Counted from the stretch's first letter, positions 1 through 12,837 are shown. The stretch is DNA of 64,000 nucleotides from Rhodamnia argentea (GCF_020921035.1 NC_063156.1:1054001-1118000); one strand, 5' to 3'. Numbers and translations are program-made. Notes: a model not told the origin generated them from the letters alone.

Positions 1-1842
1 CATCTTCGCCCATTAAATTGGCTGATTTTGGTCTTGCCACTTACATTAAGCCTGGTATGGCCTTAATTCCTGCTCTTTTGATATATTCATTGCTCGCTGT
101 TCTCTCTCCTCCAAAAAGTGAGTTTTATTTCAGCGTGTTTTGACAGGCCAGAGTCTGCACGGGACTGTTGGGAGTCCATTTTACATAGCTCCAGAGGTGT
201 TGTCAGGGGGTTATAACCAGAGTGCTGATATTTGGAGTGCTGGGGTCATCCTTTATATTCTCCTCAGCGGGATGCCGCCATTTTGGGGGAAGACCAAATC
301 ACGTATATTTGATGCTGTTAGAATAGCTGATCTGCGATTCCCGTCTAGTCCTTGGGATTGCATATCTGCATCTGCAAAGGTTCTCATCAAGGGTATGCTT
401 TGTGTTGACCCTTCTCAAAGGTTCACAGCTCGGGAGGTTCTAGGTAGGTCAATCTATATTGTTTCTGCTTAATGTAAATTCACACAAATCTGCTAGTTTT
501 ATGAAGCTAGATGTGAGTACGTCTATGTCACGTGACTTTTAATGAGTGTTTGTGTGCCATCCCATACTTAACAGCTAGGCAAACCCCAAATTTCAATTAC
601 TAGATGGCATTATTGCGATGCAAAGGCTTTTCTATGTTGTTCCTAATATTGTCTGGAAGTAGGTTATCTATGCCTTTTCTTTTCCAAGAAAGACCACAAC
701 AATAAGTTGACCATCTCTGCAATATCTACTATATTAGCGCTTAAGCATCTGCCTAGGAAAATCTCGTATGTGATGCAATGATGCATCCTGACTAAATAGA
801 TTGAAAGCATCTTGTAGTATCATCTATGGTGGCTTGTATACTATACTAGTAATCGACCAGAGTGCTGCACTTAGCATTAACTTTCTTGTGATGAGCATTT
901 CAATCCTTGCAGGTGCGCATTTTTGTTTTCACTAGACATGATAATGATGCTCATGCAAGATAAGTAGTTGAGCATACTACTTCGATCTCTGACTTCATAG
1001 CCATCATGTACATAGACCTTGCATATGTCTATATAAATTATCGTATCTCATGTATATTTCTACTCCCAAATTGTGCATATTATTGTCCTCGTGAAGAACA
1101 TTCCTGGATGGACGACGGTCCAAATGTTGAAGTCCTAAATCTATGGGAGTGTAGGGCTTCTGGAGGATTTGATGATCTTGGAGTGTCGCTTTCTGCCACG
1201 TATATGCCTAGGGATCAGGATATCAGCTTTGGCCACAGAACACACATCACATGTGAAACTCAGTCACCCACATTTACATGCAGATCATCTTTTTCTTCCT
1301 TCTTTCCTGAACCATCAACACCAGGCCTTGCTTCTGGTGGTCTTTCCTTCCGCAGCTGTGGTAGTTCTGGTGCGCTGGAGTTCTCATCACCTATTCCCTC
1401 AATGCCAAGCTTTTCTTTCTTCAGTCCTGGTTTGATGGATGGACAAGGAAGTGCTCCATCAGGGTTATCATCAGATGCATCTCCAGATGGAGGTACATGG
1501 TTCTTCATTTTGCTATTGTCAACAACTTTGTATTGGACTTGTTAGCTGATACCATAGACTCACGAATGTGCAGAGGTAAGATCTGGTAAGCTGTTTAACT
1601 TGCCAACTTCGTCACTCGTCATTTTCAACCATTTGGTGGGAGGAGAGGAGCAGAAAAAAGCTGAAATTAAGAGGGGCGGAGGAACGACTGAGCATAGAGT
1701 ACTGGGCATCCATAGCAAGAGGAATAGAACGATTGGCCTTGGTGAGCAGGAGCAATTAGATCTTGTGGTGACCGAGTCAGTCATCCGTTGGTCGTCGTGC
1801 ACGTTGATTCCGACTTCTCTTAGATCTTCTCTTGTCTGCTGA
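1..1842 (+). CDS. PEPKR1: PEPKR1-like Ser/Thr protein kinase, 3' part (exons 1-54, 147-443, 1097-1492, 1574-1842)
   Basis: Partial gene: the 5' end lies outside the window. The first fragment carries the DFG motif (LADFGLATY). The next exon has the activation loop, the APE motif (YIAPEVL), the subdomain IX segment (DIWSAGVILY) and the subdomain XI segment (DPSQRFTAREVL). Exons join in phase: split codons across 54/147 (Gly), 443/1097 (Glu) and 1492/1574 (Glu). After the kinase domain comes a Ser/Pro/Phe-rich tail of about 220 residues ending SLRSSLVC at a TGA (1840-1842). No EF hands follow, so this is not a classical CDPK. The tail length fits the PEPC-kinase-related (PEPKR1) branch of the CDPK/SnRK superfamily better than PEPKR2, which has a shorter tail. 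This assignment is from memory of family architecture, not a search. Family role: cytosolic Ser/Thr phosphorylation; the substrate cannot be told from sequence. Confidence 0.75.
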
Positions 1843-2945
1843 AGAATCTGGACACGGTGCTATCTAAGCTACCTATCGTATATTGTGCTAATTTGACAGT
1901 GCTGTGACTTTAGCGAGCGGAAAATATTTGTGTGGCGACAGAGCGTTGTCCTTGTTAGATGTACAATTTGTAACTAGAGATTATGATTGATGTTTAGTAG
2001 CCAAGGATTACACATTCTTGGGTGAGGATCTTTGACTCTTGAGCGTTTGTAATGGTGGATTTTCTCAAGTTTTCTTTTTTCTACTCAGTTTCTTTCTCAA
2101 GTATCTTCTTCTGAAATCTTATCTGAGGAACTAACGTTGGAGTTCCGTGAGTTTGGAGCCAACCCATTTATAAATGGACAGCATCCCTTGTTCATGTTTG
2201 ATGGGCCTTCTCAGGCGGCTAGGTCGAACGCTCTCAGAAACTTGTTTAGTTGTCGTTTGTCTGTTGTCCTGGCACATGAATTTGGATTCAAATGGATAAT
2301 GCTCAATTCTGACCACCTTGTTGGACCAGTTCAACCATTGTCTAACTTGCCAGAGCTGGAGCTTTGTTACATCAATCTATGAAAATTCGCTTGGCTCAGG
2401 TGGTGCGGCTGGGGCAATTGGCTGACTGCTGATCCTTCCCTAGACCCCTCCTTGTCTGCATCTCATCCAGTGTACCGGTCGAGTCGACCCGCAGGTTACC
2501 CTTTTAAACTAATCAAGAAAGCGGGACGACAACTGTACAATCCAACTTTCGTCCGGTTAGTTCAAATCAGTTACTTGATGATCTCAGTCCCTCATACTTT
2601 TACTATGCTCCTTTCATAAGACTGCTGTCAAATGCAAAAGAATGATGCAGTTCATGCCCATGGGTTGATTTTCTATTCAAATGGGCTATAATCTACATGC
2701 TCATCGGCGATTTGCAGCAAAGAAGCACACAAACAGACGGTGGCCAGGAAGGGCGAGTCCAACTCGGCGCATATCAGCCTCATGTTCTGATTACCCCCAA
2801 GCTTTATCCTCCCAGATATCGTATGGATTTGTTCTTTTCAATGCTCCACACGGACCAATTCATCACCTGAAAGCGAGAACAGGAAAATGACCCTCTTCTT
2901 CTTGCTCTGCCTCTCCTGAACTCAATAGCAGAGCACAAGCCCCAA
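1843..2945. other. Intergenic: kinase 3' flank and upstream region of the next gene
   Basis: There is no convincing gene here. An open frame at 2131-2382 shows no family motif and has no matching splice sites. The proximal part is probably the kinase 3' UTR. Confidence 0.5.
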
Positions 2946-3782
2946 ATGGGTTGCAAGATCAATGCCTCGACCTCGCCGATTCTGCGCAAACTCCCGGCAA
3001 TAAGAGCAAGAGTCGCTCCAAAATCCATCTCCTTCTTTTCTTCTTCCTACGCTCGAAATGATGGAGAACTCACTTCAACAGCCACAACCACTCAATTCCA
3101 TCTCTCAAGACCGAATGCTTACAAGGTGGACTTCAAGACCCTTGGGGCTTGCAAGCTCGGCATCTCCAGATATCCCGATTTCGAGTACAATGCTCACGGA
3201 GGTACCGGAAGTGGGCACGGCTCGGTGGCATCGAACGGCAACCCGACCGGAGAAATATCGGTATCTTTCGACCCCGACACGCTTTCCATCCCGCCATTGA
3301 CGAGCGTGACTACTAAATTCCTGGGATTGCCGTTGCCGCCTTTCCTGAGGATAGACATAGTTCCACAGCTGTTTGAAGGCAGGATTTGCCAAGAATCCGG
3401 CAAGGTAAAATCGCAGTAACAACTAGCCAGATGATGATCCTGATAAAACATTCCCATCGGTTCGTACTTTCAAATCGCAAACTTGTACTTGCAGGTCCAT
3501 CTTCAATTCAAGGCGAAGTTTTGCTTCTCGGTCGGGAGCCTTTACAGAGCCCCGCCGCTGATCGTCGAGACCGTGCTGACGTCGGAGGAATCGAACGGGA
3601 CGGTGAGAGGCGGCCGGGGAGAGAGACTGGACGAGGAAGGGAATTGTAGATTGGTGGGAGTGGCAAGCGTTGACCCCATCGATGACTTGTTGATGAACTC
3701 GTTCCTAGGACTTCCTGCCGAGTGCATCGCCAGCCTCAATGCTGTCATATCTCTCTCTAGTTCATCATCATCATCATCATAG
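2946..3782 (+). CDS. Conserved plant protein of unknown function, probably plastid-targeted (exons 2946-3404, 3495-3782)
   Basis: Two-exon gene of 248 residues, joined in phase 0 by a GT-AG intron of 90 bases (GK to VHLQF). The start is an ATG followed by G (ATGGG), giving a Ser/Arg/Ala-rich, acid-poor first 40 residues that look like a plastid transit peptide. The middle contains a Gly/Ser-rich loop, then a proline-rich strand (LPLPPFLRIDIVP) and a C-terminal block (VDPIDDLLMNSFLGLPAE) that looks strongly conserved in style. I do not recognise a named domain. The last residues before the stop are a run of serines encoded by an imperfect TCA microsatellite, so the C-terminus may vary in length. 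It lies about 1.1 kb from the upstream kinase stop, on the same strand. Confidence 0.75.
3760..3782 (+). repeat. TCA trinucleotide microsatellite at the end of a coding sequence
   Basis: A run of TCA triplets encodes a terminal poly-serine stretch and ends in the TAG stop of the preceding two-exon gene. Confidence 0.8.
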
Positions 3783-4506
3783 GGACATTTTGCTTTTGTA
3801 ATGTCATACGATATGTTCATTTGCTCTACAAAAGTTAGTGTTCACATCTACTAAGAGAAGAGCTACATAGTTTGTACATTGAACTAAGTAGATTGACTAT
3901 GAAACTTATCGATGTATGTATTATCTCGTGCAACGCTATATGTAGCTCAATTTTCTCTAACTAATCACTATCTCACGACCCTTCAATATCTTTCTTAATA
4001 GCGAGCTTTACTCGCCACCATCACGTGTCAAGAAAAAAAGGAAGAGATGCGAAACCATTCTAATTTATCTCTATTTCTCCTTATTTAGCGGCCATAGATA
4101 AACGTGTAATCCTAAATAGGAACCAAAAAAATCTCCTCAACCAAGAATAAAATCGTAAATGATCGAGTTAATGACTAGTCGCTTCTACTCTAAAATGGAC
4201 ATACTATTTAGGACATGTCATATCATTTTTGTCGAACTTAATAAAGGGTCTGTCGGGCGATCTATTAATTCGATCGAGGATTGATCAGCCATGCTGGAAA
4301 AAATTTGACAGCACTTCAACCCTAATTCCTCCTTTTTTTTTTTTTTTTTACAACAGTGTCTGTGAAATGGATCTTGTAATAATTTTTTAATGGTGGTTAA
4401 CTAGCAAGATTTGGGGGAAAAGACAGAAGCCATGCCGATAAACATCTGAGATCAGCTCTCCTTCAGATTCTGCTCTGCTCTGCTCTGCTCTTCTCCATTT
4501 TCTTAG

Positions 4507-4533
4507 CTCTCTCTCTCTCTCTCTCTCTCTCTC
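4507..4533 (+). repeat. (CT)n microsatellite in the PGAP3 leader
   Basis: A 27-base CT tract lies about 100 bases upstream of the PGAP3 ATG, in a generally pyrimidine-rich stretch that probably belongs to the 5' UTR. A poly-T run of about 18 bases lies further upstream at about 4332. Confidence 0.85.
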
Positions 4534-4629
4534 GCTCTTAGAGGTCGGAGAGCGTCCGTCTTGTTCTGCTTCTTCACAAATCTTCGGTCTGATAGTTTTC
4601 CGATGGAACACGGTTCGTGACTTGGCCAG

Positions 4630-7600
4630 ATGAGTCCCTCGCGCGCGCTTCTGCTCTTCGTCGCGCTCTTCTCTCTCGTCGCTGCTCTCGACGCCAGTGC
4701 CGGTGACGCCGATCCGATTTACAGGTGACTTCCTTCTTCTCCCGCTAGTTTGATTTTGTGTTCATTTCGCTCGATTGTTCTGTTCAGGATCCTTGCGGAT
4801 CTGCTGAATAAGGTATCTTGTAAGCGTTCTTTGTGTTGGCGGTTCGCTTGGTCTGGTCGGATGGTGTTGGATTTTTGTTGGGGTGGGTGCGGATTCGGTC
4901 TTTGTTTGAGAAGTTGGCTTCGCCAATACAGAGTTGCTCATTTGTATTTGAGTTTATGAAAGAAATAAGACCTCGATCGATGCGTCTAACTAGAAAAGAA
5001 GATGGGAAATGGGAAAAATGAAAGCTTTCTTTTGAATCTGTATTGTTAGCCATCTGGTGGTTTATGGAGGTTTAAGAGATGCGAGTTGAAGTATGGTATT
5101 TAAGAAGCAATGGATTTTGACGGCTTGACGACTAGAAGTTTCACTAGTTAAATACAACAATTTGCTAATGCTATACGTTCTCTTGATTATGAGGGCGGGC
5201 TGGAAATTATGTGTGTCTATTCTAGGTTTTTATGCGCTGTCTGTGCATGCATTTCATTCTCTGCCGGTCCATATAAGTTACTTCACCCGCCATATTTGTT
5301 GTTAAGAGATATCAGGCAAAATCACGAGTACATTGCTTGATGTGCAAAGGTAAGGGGTCTAAGGACGTAGTTAAAATGTTAAGATGCATCTTCGTTCCCT
5401 GTGTATTTGGTTCCCTTTGCTTGCCTTTTCTTTTATCTTGTTTCCAATTATCACTAGAATAAAGGTCCTGCTTTGCTGAATGCAATTATTCCAAGAAGAG
5501 CTGATTGAACCTTTGTGTTTCTTCTGCTCTTTGCTTGTTTTCTTTTATGGATTCAAAGTAGAAAAGAAGTAGAAAAAAAGTCCTTTCCCTGAAATATTTT
5601 TCTTTTGTCTTTGAATGGCTGTAGAGTTGTTCTTGTAAGTTGGCCTATCTACTTGCTTGTTTGAAATAAGTTCAATCCGGAAGGTTGCTCTTTGATTGGA
5701 ATACTTTCCATTTCATCATGGCTAGTCTTGATGTTTTGCCAGGTCTTGCGTAGAAAAGTGTGAAAGTTCGGGGTGTGTGGGAGACAAGTGCTTCCAACAT
5801 TGTAAATTTTCATCTGATGGCAAACCTATTGATGGTCCTTGGTATTTGCAAGAACCACTTTACCTTAGATGGAAACAATGGGACTGCCAGAGTGATTGCC
5901 GATATCAGTGTATGCTTGTGAGAGAAGAGGAAAGACAGAAACTTGGCCACAAACCTGTTAAATATCATGGGAAATGGCCGTTCAAGCGTGTCGATGGATT
6001 TCAGGTTTCCACATTTAATTTGCTTTCTAGCATTATCAAACTATGTTGAATGTATCTGATAGTATTTGATAGCACATATGCTCAACATGCATCTAAACTG
6101 ATTTGCTTCCATCATCAGGAACCTGCCTCCGTTGCTTTTTCTGCGCTTAATCTTGCAATGCACTTTCATGGGTGGCTGTCCTTTTTCATCCTTTTGTACT
6201 ACAAGTTACCTCTGAGACCAGATCAGAGAATATACTATGAATATACGAGCTTGTGGCATGTCTATGGTCTCTTGTCCATGAATTCCTGGTTCTGGAGTGC
6301 TGTATTTCACAGTCGGTAAGCATTGCTAAACATATGCTTTTCAGTTTGGTCAAGTTTTGTATCGTTGAGTGCCACCTCTTGTATCATGATTTTATTACCT
6401 GCCTTAATGAGTCGAGATCGGCTAATAGACTTCCTGCGTAGCATTAGAATGCTAACTCTGTTGAGCTGTCATTTTTACCTGGAAAAATGTCTTAACACTA
6501 GCCAGGATGCATCAGTTAGGTTAAACATTATGCAGTACTCTTTGGGAATTGATACCTATTCCTGATTGTAAATGCAATGAAAGAACCACCGGAATGTTAT
6601 CGGGATACAATCCTGGAAATGTATCATAATAGGAATGTTATGCTACTCGAAGCTAGTAGTTCAATTTGACTTTTGTTTCTGTTCCCGTCGGCATTCTTCT
6701 CTTACGTGAGGGATGATAATGTCAAATTTGTCGCATCTCCCTCCCTTACAATTGATTGTAAAAAACTTATATCTGCTAATATTGTTATGTTTCATGCCTG
6801 CTTCTTGATGTTCTTTTAATGTACTTACTTTCACAGAGATGTGGACTTCACAGAAAAGCTGGATTATTCATCTGCTGTTGCCTTACTCGGGTTTTCTCTC
6901 ATATTGGCAATACTGAGATCATTGAATGTGAGAGACCAGGCTGCTAGGGTCATGGTTGCAGCTCCTTTTATTGCATTTGTGACCACACATATCTTATATC
7001 TCAACTTCTATAAGCTTGATTATGGTAAATACTTTCTTGTTTCTATATAATCAGTTCCCATTCACGCACCCATTATTTCTACAGTTGTTAAGAATGCCCT
7101 TCAAGATTGTGTTGGCGTCCCAATGTCTTGTAAATCCCTGTTGTTCCCTAATGCCATGAATTTGAATTGCTTGAGGCCATGCTTTGATGTTCTTATTATC
7201 AGATTTTTGCTACTCACAAAGGTTTTTTTACCCTTGATATATAGTCATTAATGCCTGGTGCAGTTTCACGAAATTGTTCGACCTGGATTTGTCGACATGA
7301 GGTCGGGAGTGCTATGTGAGTCTCTGATTTGCAATTTTCAGATGCTCATCCCTAGCTTTTCTGGGCGGATCTGTTTGCTTTCAAAAACTGTGGTTTTGTA
7401 TATTTGATCTCCAGACCTGGATAAATGATAGTCCGTGGTGTTTCGAATAGCTTTATGTGTTTGTCACAAAGTTAGTGGTTATCACCGGCTAACCAGTGGA
7501 CAACTTAATATTGGATTTGAATCAGTTTTATAATTGGCAACACCAACAATATTAGGAAACATGTATCAAAATAGTTGCTGCAGGTTCCCAAAATGAAAAA

Positions 7601-8008
7601 ACAGATGCATGCATCTACCGATGCTACTGATCTATTTAGTCATATAATGGCTTGAATCCTTGTCTTGCTTGATATTGCGAGTCTGCTACCGGAAATGGTC
7701 TTAAAGATCACTCTATTGCAGGTCTGAACATGAAAGTGTGCATTGCGATGGGCGTAGCTCAGCTTCTTATATGGGCGATATGGGCTGGTGTCACTCGGCA
7801 TCCTTCGCGCTGGAAATTGTGGGTGGTGGTCGTGGGTGGAGCTGCAGCAATGCTGTTGGAGATTTACGACTTCCCACCTTACCGGGGATATGTAGATGCC
7901 CATGCTCTTTGGCATGCCACTACCATTCCTCTGACATATTTGTGGTGGAGCTTTATTAGAGATGATGCCAACTTCAGGACATCGGCCCTCTTCAAGAAGA
8001 AGAAATAG
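4630..8008 (+). CDS. PGAP3: Post-GPI attachment to proteins factor 3 (PER1/PGAP3 family), complete (exons 4630-4724, 5743-6004, 6119-6315, 6837-7024, 7722-8008)
   Basis: Complete five-exon gene encoding 342 residues, the usual length of plant PER1-like proteins. All four introns are GT-AG with matching phases. The N-terminus is a hydrophobic signal peptide (residues about 5-24). Exon 2 encodes a cysteine-rich luminal region (CVEKCESSGC, DKCFQHC, WDCQSDCRYQC) followed by the family motif KYHGKWPFKR. Exons 3-5 encode seven predicted membrane segments with FHGW, SMNSWFWSAVFHSRD and, near the end, DAHALWHATTIP, which matches the histidine-containing metal-dependent hydrolase (CREST) superfamily. 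The C-terminus ends in lysines, compatible with ER/Golgi retention. Family role: removes the sn-2 acyl chain of GPI anchors during lipid remodelling. The first intron is about 1 kb. Confidence 0.95.
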
Positions 8009-8569
8009 ACACTCTCACAGAAAACCCGGTTTATTGGAGTCACAACTCTTGAGCGGCAGACATAGCTCCTCCTTAGTTAAGTCTTCACACATTATAGTTC
8101 TGGCCAGCTTTCCCTTTGTTTGCTTCTCGTTTGACGAGAACTTGGTCTTCATGCGACATGTGATATGCTTGTAATGGAACTGGTCTTTGTGTTCTATTTC
8201 CCCCCCACCAGAAGAAAACAAGCAGATGAGAATTTTGATTTAGGTAGCTTAAAATTCGACTGTAGATTTCTTTTGTTTCTTTCATAGAGGATATAAGTTT
8301 CAGATTGTGCTCTCAAGGTTATGATTCGCATCTCATAAACTGGTTTTGATGCAAATTGCTTCTTGATGTGCTCGCACCTGTTCTGATGTTTGTTTAAGAT
8401 TATTTGCAGCAGTAAAGAATTAAGTTCGGATCATGAACTTTCTCTTTGAATCGGAATTATTGTGGGGAAAATTCAGCTAGCAATAACAAAGAAGGAAAAT
8501 GCTCGATGTCTAGTGATTAGTCTTTAATCTTTTGATTGCATTTATCAGCTTCCATCATTCTTGGAACCA
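8009..8569. other. PGAP3 3' UTR and intergenic DNA
   Basis: AT-rich downstream sequence with no further open gene. The first 200-250 bases are the likely 3' UTR. Confidence 0.5.
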
Positions 8570-8578
8570 AATTTCATG

Positions 8579-9110
8579 GGGAGGATTACCAAAAAAGTCC
8601 TAAATTCATTGCAACTGTGCTAATTAGGCCTAAACTTTTTTTTTTTAGCTAATTGAGTCTTAAACCTTTTGCATTTGTGTCAATTTAATCCATTCGATCA
8701 ATTTAGGATAGAAATCGCTGACAAGGACGACGGCCGTTCTACGTGGCACAGTGGGCATTGACGTGGTTAATTTTTAATAATATTTCAATTTTTTTAGACT
8801 TTTTTTTCCTTCGCTTCTTCATTCTTCCTCTAGCCGATCGTCGTATCTTGGTGATCGGCTAGAGGCAAGATGTTGGCCTCACCCGCCTTGGCGAGGCTTT
8901 TCCTTGTCGTCCCCGGGCGAGGCTCGCTGTGGTTAGGTTGTGAGGGCAAGGTCCATCTTGCTAGTGGTCAATAGGTCGACCTCGCTTGCCCTTGCTTCTA
9001 GCCGATTGCCATAGCGACATATAGGACGATTAACATCCATGTCAGCGATTTTCGATCAAAATTGATTAGACGGATAGAAGTGACAAAAATACAAAAGGTT
9101 TAGGACTTCC
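8579..9110. mobile_element. Non-autonomous Mutator-like inverted-repeat element (copy A)
   Basis: A 532-bp element with a perfect 9-bp target duplication AATTTCATG at 8570-8578 and 9111-9119. The arms are inverted repeats: the left arm contains AAACCTTTTGCATTTGTG, and the right arm contains its imperfect complement (ACAAAAATACAAAAGGTTTA). The core is GC-rich with CTAGCCGATC-type motifs in both orientations. It encodes no protein. The 9-bp duplication and long arms fit MULE-type elements. Related copies lie at about 11111, 14044, 25555, 37046 and 61480. Confidence 0.75.
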
Positions 9111-9175
9111 AATTTCATGTCATGGGCAGTGATCAACATGAGAAAGCGGGATCGCAAATGACCAAGTACTCCAAA

Positions 9176-9560
9176 TAGAGCCGTCAAATGGGTGAGTCGG
9201 GTCGAATTGACCTATATTAGCTCATTGTTATGCAATACAATTTTAGCTACCCATACCCTATCCAAGCCGTGCTCCGACTTCTTAATAGTTTTTCTCCTTA
9301 AATTGCTACTTCGGAAAAAACGGAGACTCTAAGGACCGGCTCGCCTAGTCAGTGAGGGAACTTGGGTTCTAGATGGGTCATGGGCTAAGCTTTCGCATGG
9401 TACATGAGCAACATTGAGACATGCTCGAGCGTCGTGCAGATAGATAAGAACACTTGTGCGGATGGTTCAGACTGAGAGCAGATCCATCCGTTTTTAACCT
9501 ATATGGACATTTCCATTTGTACTGACCTATATTCAACATGACTCGCTAACACTACAACTC
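9176..9560. repeat. hAT-like terminal sequence, one end only
   Basis: The sequence starting TAGAGCCGTCAAATGGG resembles the outer end of plant hAT-derived repeats (compare TAGAGGTGACAAAATGG at 29525). I could not find a matching opposite end, so the extent is a guess. Confidence 0.35.
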
Positions 9561-10069
9561 AAGGTAACCCGTCTCGAAACTTTTCGTTAGAATCAATTGA
9601 CACGTGTTTATGTTAACTTTTGCAAGACTAAATTCAATGATATGTTTTTAGTTGATGAAATCGGCATTTGCCTTTCTTTTTTTAATTTCCTAAAGAAAAA
9701 ATCTTAAGGTTGTAAGAGAGAAAATGATTGATTTTCACCATGAAGTTGTCTTGTTCATAGTTTAATAGGAATTGGTCTCCCACAAATTCAGGTGCGCTTT
9801 ATTTTCTTAAGCCATTGGACTCGCCATAAAAACTAAAAAAAAAAAAAAAAAACCATATACCACCCGACCAATTAAAAATTAGTTAAAAAGCGGGTTTACA
9901 ATTCATGTTACCGCCTCCACCTATAAATTTATCTTTGTATGGTTTGATATTTAAGTGTTTGCTTCAATTGTTGAACTCCTTTGTTGGATTGAAGAACATC
10001 ATGCCTCCTCTTTTTGGGTCGTCCTCGTTCACATAAAAATAAACAAAGTTCTAAATTATGCCTCATGTG

Positions 10070-10832
10070 AAGGGGTGTCGATATGGGTTGCAAACCCATT
10101 TTGTAAATGGTACAAAATTCTACAAAATGGGCTGTAAATGGTTTGACTTTTAAGCCTAATAATATTTGGGTTGTAAATGAGTTTATCTTTGAACCCATTT
10201 ACAACCATTTAGCTAGACAAGCCCAACCCATTTACGATGCACTTGGCTTTTAATTTATCAGATTATAAATTTTTTTATTTTTTAATAAGTAAAAGAAAAG
10301 AAAGAAAGAAATATTAAAAATACAATTGAAAAATATAAAAATTGTTAATGTTGCCGTCCATGACCTCCGATCGCCGCCACAAGATATTTTGGCAGCTTCA
10401 TATCATTTGATTAGAATTCTCGTCGTCCACCATCCATCGCCATCCGTAGTTGACAACCACCATCTGCCCGCTGCCGGTTGCTATGTCCAGCCGCGGGAGA
10501 AAAAGGGAAATAAAATAGAAAATACAAATAAAATAAAAAATTTTAAAAAATAAAAAACTAATTTTTTTAGAAAAAAATTAAAAATGACAAAAAGTTAAAT
10601 ATTTGTGTTGTATGAAAGTATTTTAGCAATATCATTTTTGTTAGCAAATTACAAGAAATAATATTTCATGGTTTGGTTTAATATAGAAGTGTTTAAACAA
10701 TACGGGTTGGGCCACGTATGAGTCCTTAGATTTGTACTCCATGAAAATGAGTCAAAATGGATTAAACGGGTAAATATGGATCGGCCCATTTTTGGCCCAA
10801 TCCAAAACTCATCCATTCATTTGACACCTCCA
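10070..10832. mobile_element. Non-autonomous hAT-like element with perfect 8-bp target duplication
   Basis: A 763-bp element flanked by CTCATGTG at 10062-10069 and 10833-10840. The left end AAGGGGTGTC and the complement of the right end, TGGAGGTGTC, form a short imperfect terminal inverted repeat of hAT style. Subterminal sequences repeat motifs such as ACCCATTT and its complement. The interior is AT-rich with a GC-richer patch at about 10360-10500 of unknown origin. There is no transposase. Confidence 0.7.
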
Positions 10833-11110
10833 CTCATGTGACACCAATAATCCAATAGTTCTTTTTGCATCACCAAAGCTCTAAACTAGTATACGAAAAA
10901 ACTGGCATTAATAGTCTATGTCTACTACAAAATGCTAAGTTTTGCTTATTGTAACGCCAATCTCTGAACTTTTTGTACCGGTTGACAAAAATTTTGGGGG
11001 TATTGGTAACGCAAGGAAAGTTTGGGGGATTGGTGTCATTGTTAAGATTTTGCAAAGTAAATTAATCATAAATATAATTGCCCTCAGTTTAATTAGTTGA
11101 ACTATAGAAA

Positions 11111-11736
11111 GGGAAAAATATCAATTTTTTTTAAATTTATTGCAATTATGTTAATTCAGTCATAAATCGTTCTCTTTGTTAATTTGAGTCTTAAATCTTC
11201 TTGTATTTTTCTAATTGAGTCCATCCAGCTAATTTTGGTCGAAAATTGATGATATGGACATTGACCGTTCTATGTGGCACTACCGACATTGACATGGAAC
11301 TTATATTAATTTTTTCTATCTTTTTCACTTTTCTCTTTTTTGTTAAGACGGGCAAGAGGCGGTCAAGGCCCGATGAGCTTTTCCGGTGGTTGGTGGCCTC
11401 ATGCCGGTCTTAACAATAAAAAAAGAAAAGAAAAAAAATAGAAAAAAATAACAACAAATTTAAAAAAAAAAAAAATTCACTTAAGCACCGACAATGCCAC
11501 ATGGGATTATTGACGTTCGGGTCATCAATTTTCAATTGAAATTGGCTAGATGGATTCAATTGAGAAAATTGTGAAAAAGTTTAGGACTCAATGGGTGGAT
11601 CTTTAGCTTGGAAAGAAGTTGAAGTTTTTAGTAAACTTGTCCTACTTTATATATGATAGGGACTAGGAAAAAAAAAAATTTAGGACTAAATTGACGAAAT
11701 TACAATAGATTCATAATTTTTTTTAATAGTTTTCCC
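11111..11736. mobile_element. Mutator-like inverted-repeat element (copy B)
   Basis: Left end GGGAAAAATATCAA and right end ATAGTTTTCCC are inverted. Both arms carry the family phrases (AATTGAGTCCATCCAGCTAA and its complement GGCTAGATGGATTCAATTGA). A possible degenerate 10-bp target duplication is ACTATAGAAA / AGTATGGAAA (8 of 10). It encodes no protein. Confidence 0.65.
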
Positions 11737-11746
11737 AGTATGGAAA

Positions 11747-12837
11747 TGAGTTGTGCTATTGACTGATACATGATACTAAAGGAAAACGTACTTTTTGAGC
11801 AATGTTTTCGTTCGCATATGATTCCATCTAGGAAACTTTGTGTCGGCTATCATAATGGATTGAAAATGAGGAGTTGAATGTGGAAACTGTTCCACATTGG
11901 CCAAAAACAGGATTGAAAGAGCAAGTTGTTGCTTGATAAACTGCTAGTTGAAACGGACAAGGTTTTATGGTTCGCCGTGGTGTAAATTAAAAGGCTCGCA
12001 TTTTTTCCACTTTGTATATAATTTTGACACTTTTTTTTATGTGTGTTTTGACCGGCCTCACTTTTGTGTGGCCCATTACTTCTTATAATATTCATATGCT
12101 TCTTTTCTTTTATTTCGCCTTTTCTTTTCTCCCTTACGGATCCCACTTTCCTCCTCCTTCCTTTCCGTGCCTCCCGTATTTGTATTCTCTACCTCGCAAA
12201 GGTATTCCCTTTGTACACCTCCCACTCCTTCTAGAAATCCTGACGTCCTCTATTTATTATCTATAATGCCAATCCCGTTGTCGTCCACACTTTTGGTGGA
12301 AAGAAGCGATGCTTTTCAATATCCTTCCAGGGTGGGGAGCCCAATGCCGGTGCCGTTGAAAATGTTTACAATTGAATTGGCCAAAAAAGAAATTTAAAAT
12401 CAAATTGACACAATTGCAATATATTTATGACTTTTTAAGTAATTTTCTCATGATAAACAAGTGATTGTGTTAGGAAAGAGCCTATGTTAGAAGTTTTACA
12501 TACTCTACTTGACTTCTAATCCACGAATCCGCTTGAGAACGTAGAAAAGTATCCTGTTTTTTTTAAATTTCTCTTTTCGGCCAAACTAATTTCAATGGAA
12601 GTATGACCTAATATAAGAAAAGTATAGAGTCTTTAATATACATGAGACACCCACAACAAAGAATATGAAATTTTTACTTATGGTAACTAAATTCTACAAA
12701 AAAGGAAGGAAATGAATAAATAAATTTGGGGCCACAACTTTTTACAATGCAATTGAGCGATTGATGGCAATTTGAAAAAAAAAAAGTGAAAGAATATAAT
12801 CATATAAACGGTGGAAATAGCTTTTCCCTTGAAACAT
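11747..12837. other. Intergenic, including one truncated arm of the same inverted-repeat family
   Basis: No gene is seen. The stretch at about 12370-12449 (ACACAATTGCAATATATT, ending GTAATTTTCTC) matches the right arm of the inverted-repeat family without a partner arm nearby. Confidence 0.5.

Noticed and set aside
2131-2382. Open frame of 81 codons downstream of the kinase
   Set aside because: No recognisable motif, no ATG start in good context, and no splice partner; it lies in the probable 3' region of the kinase gene.
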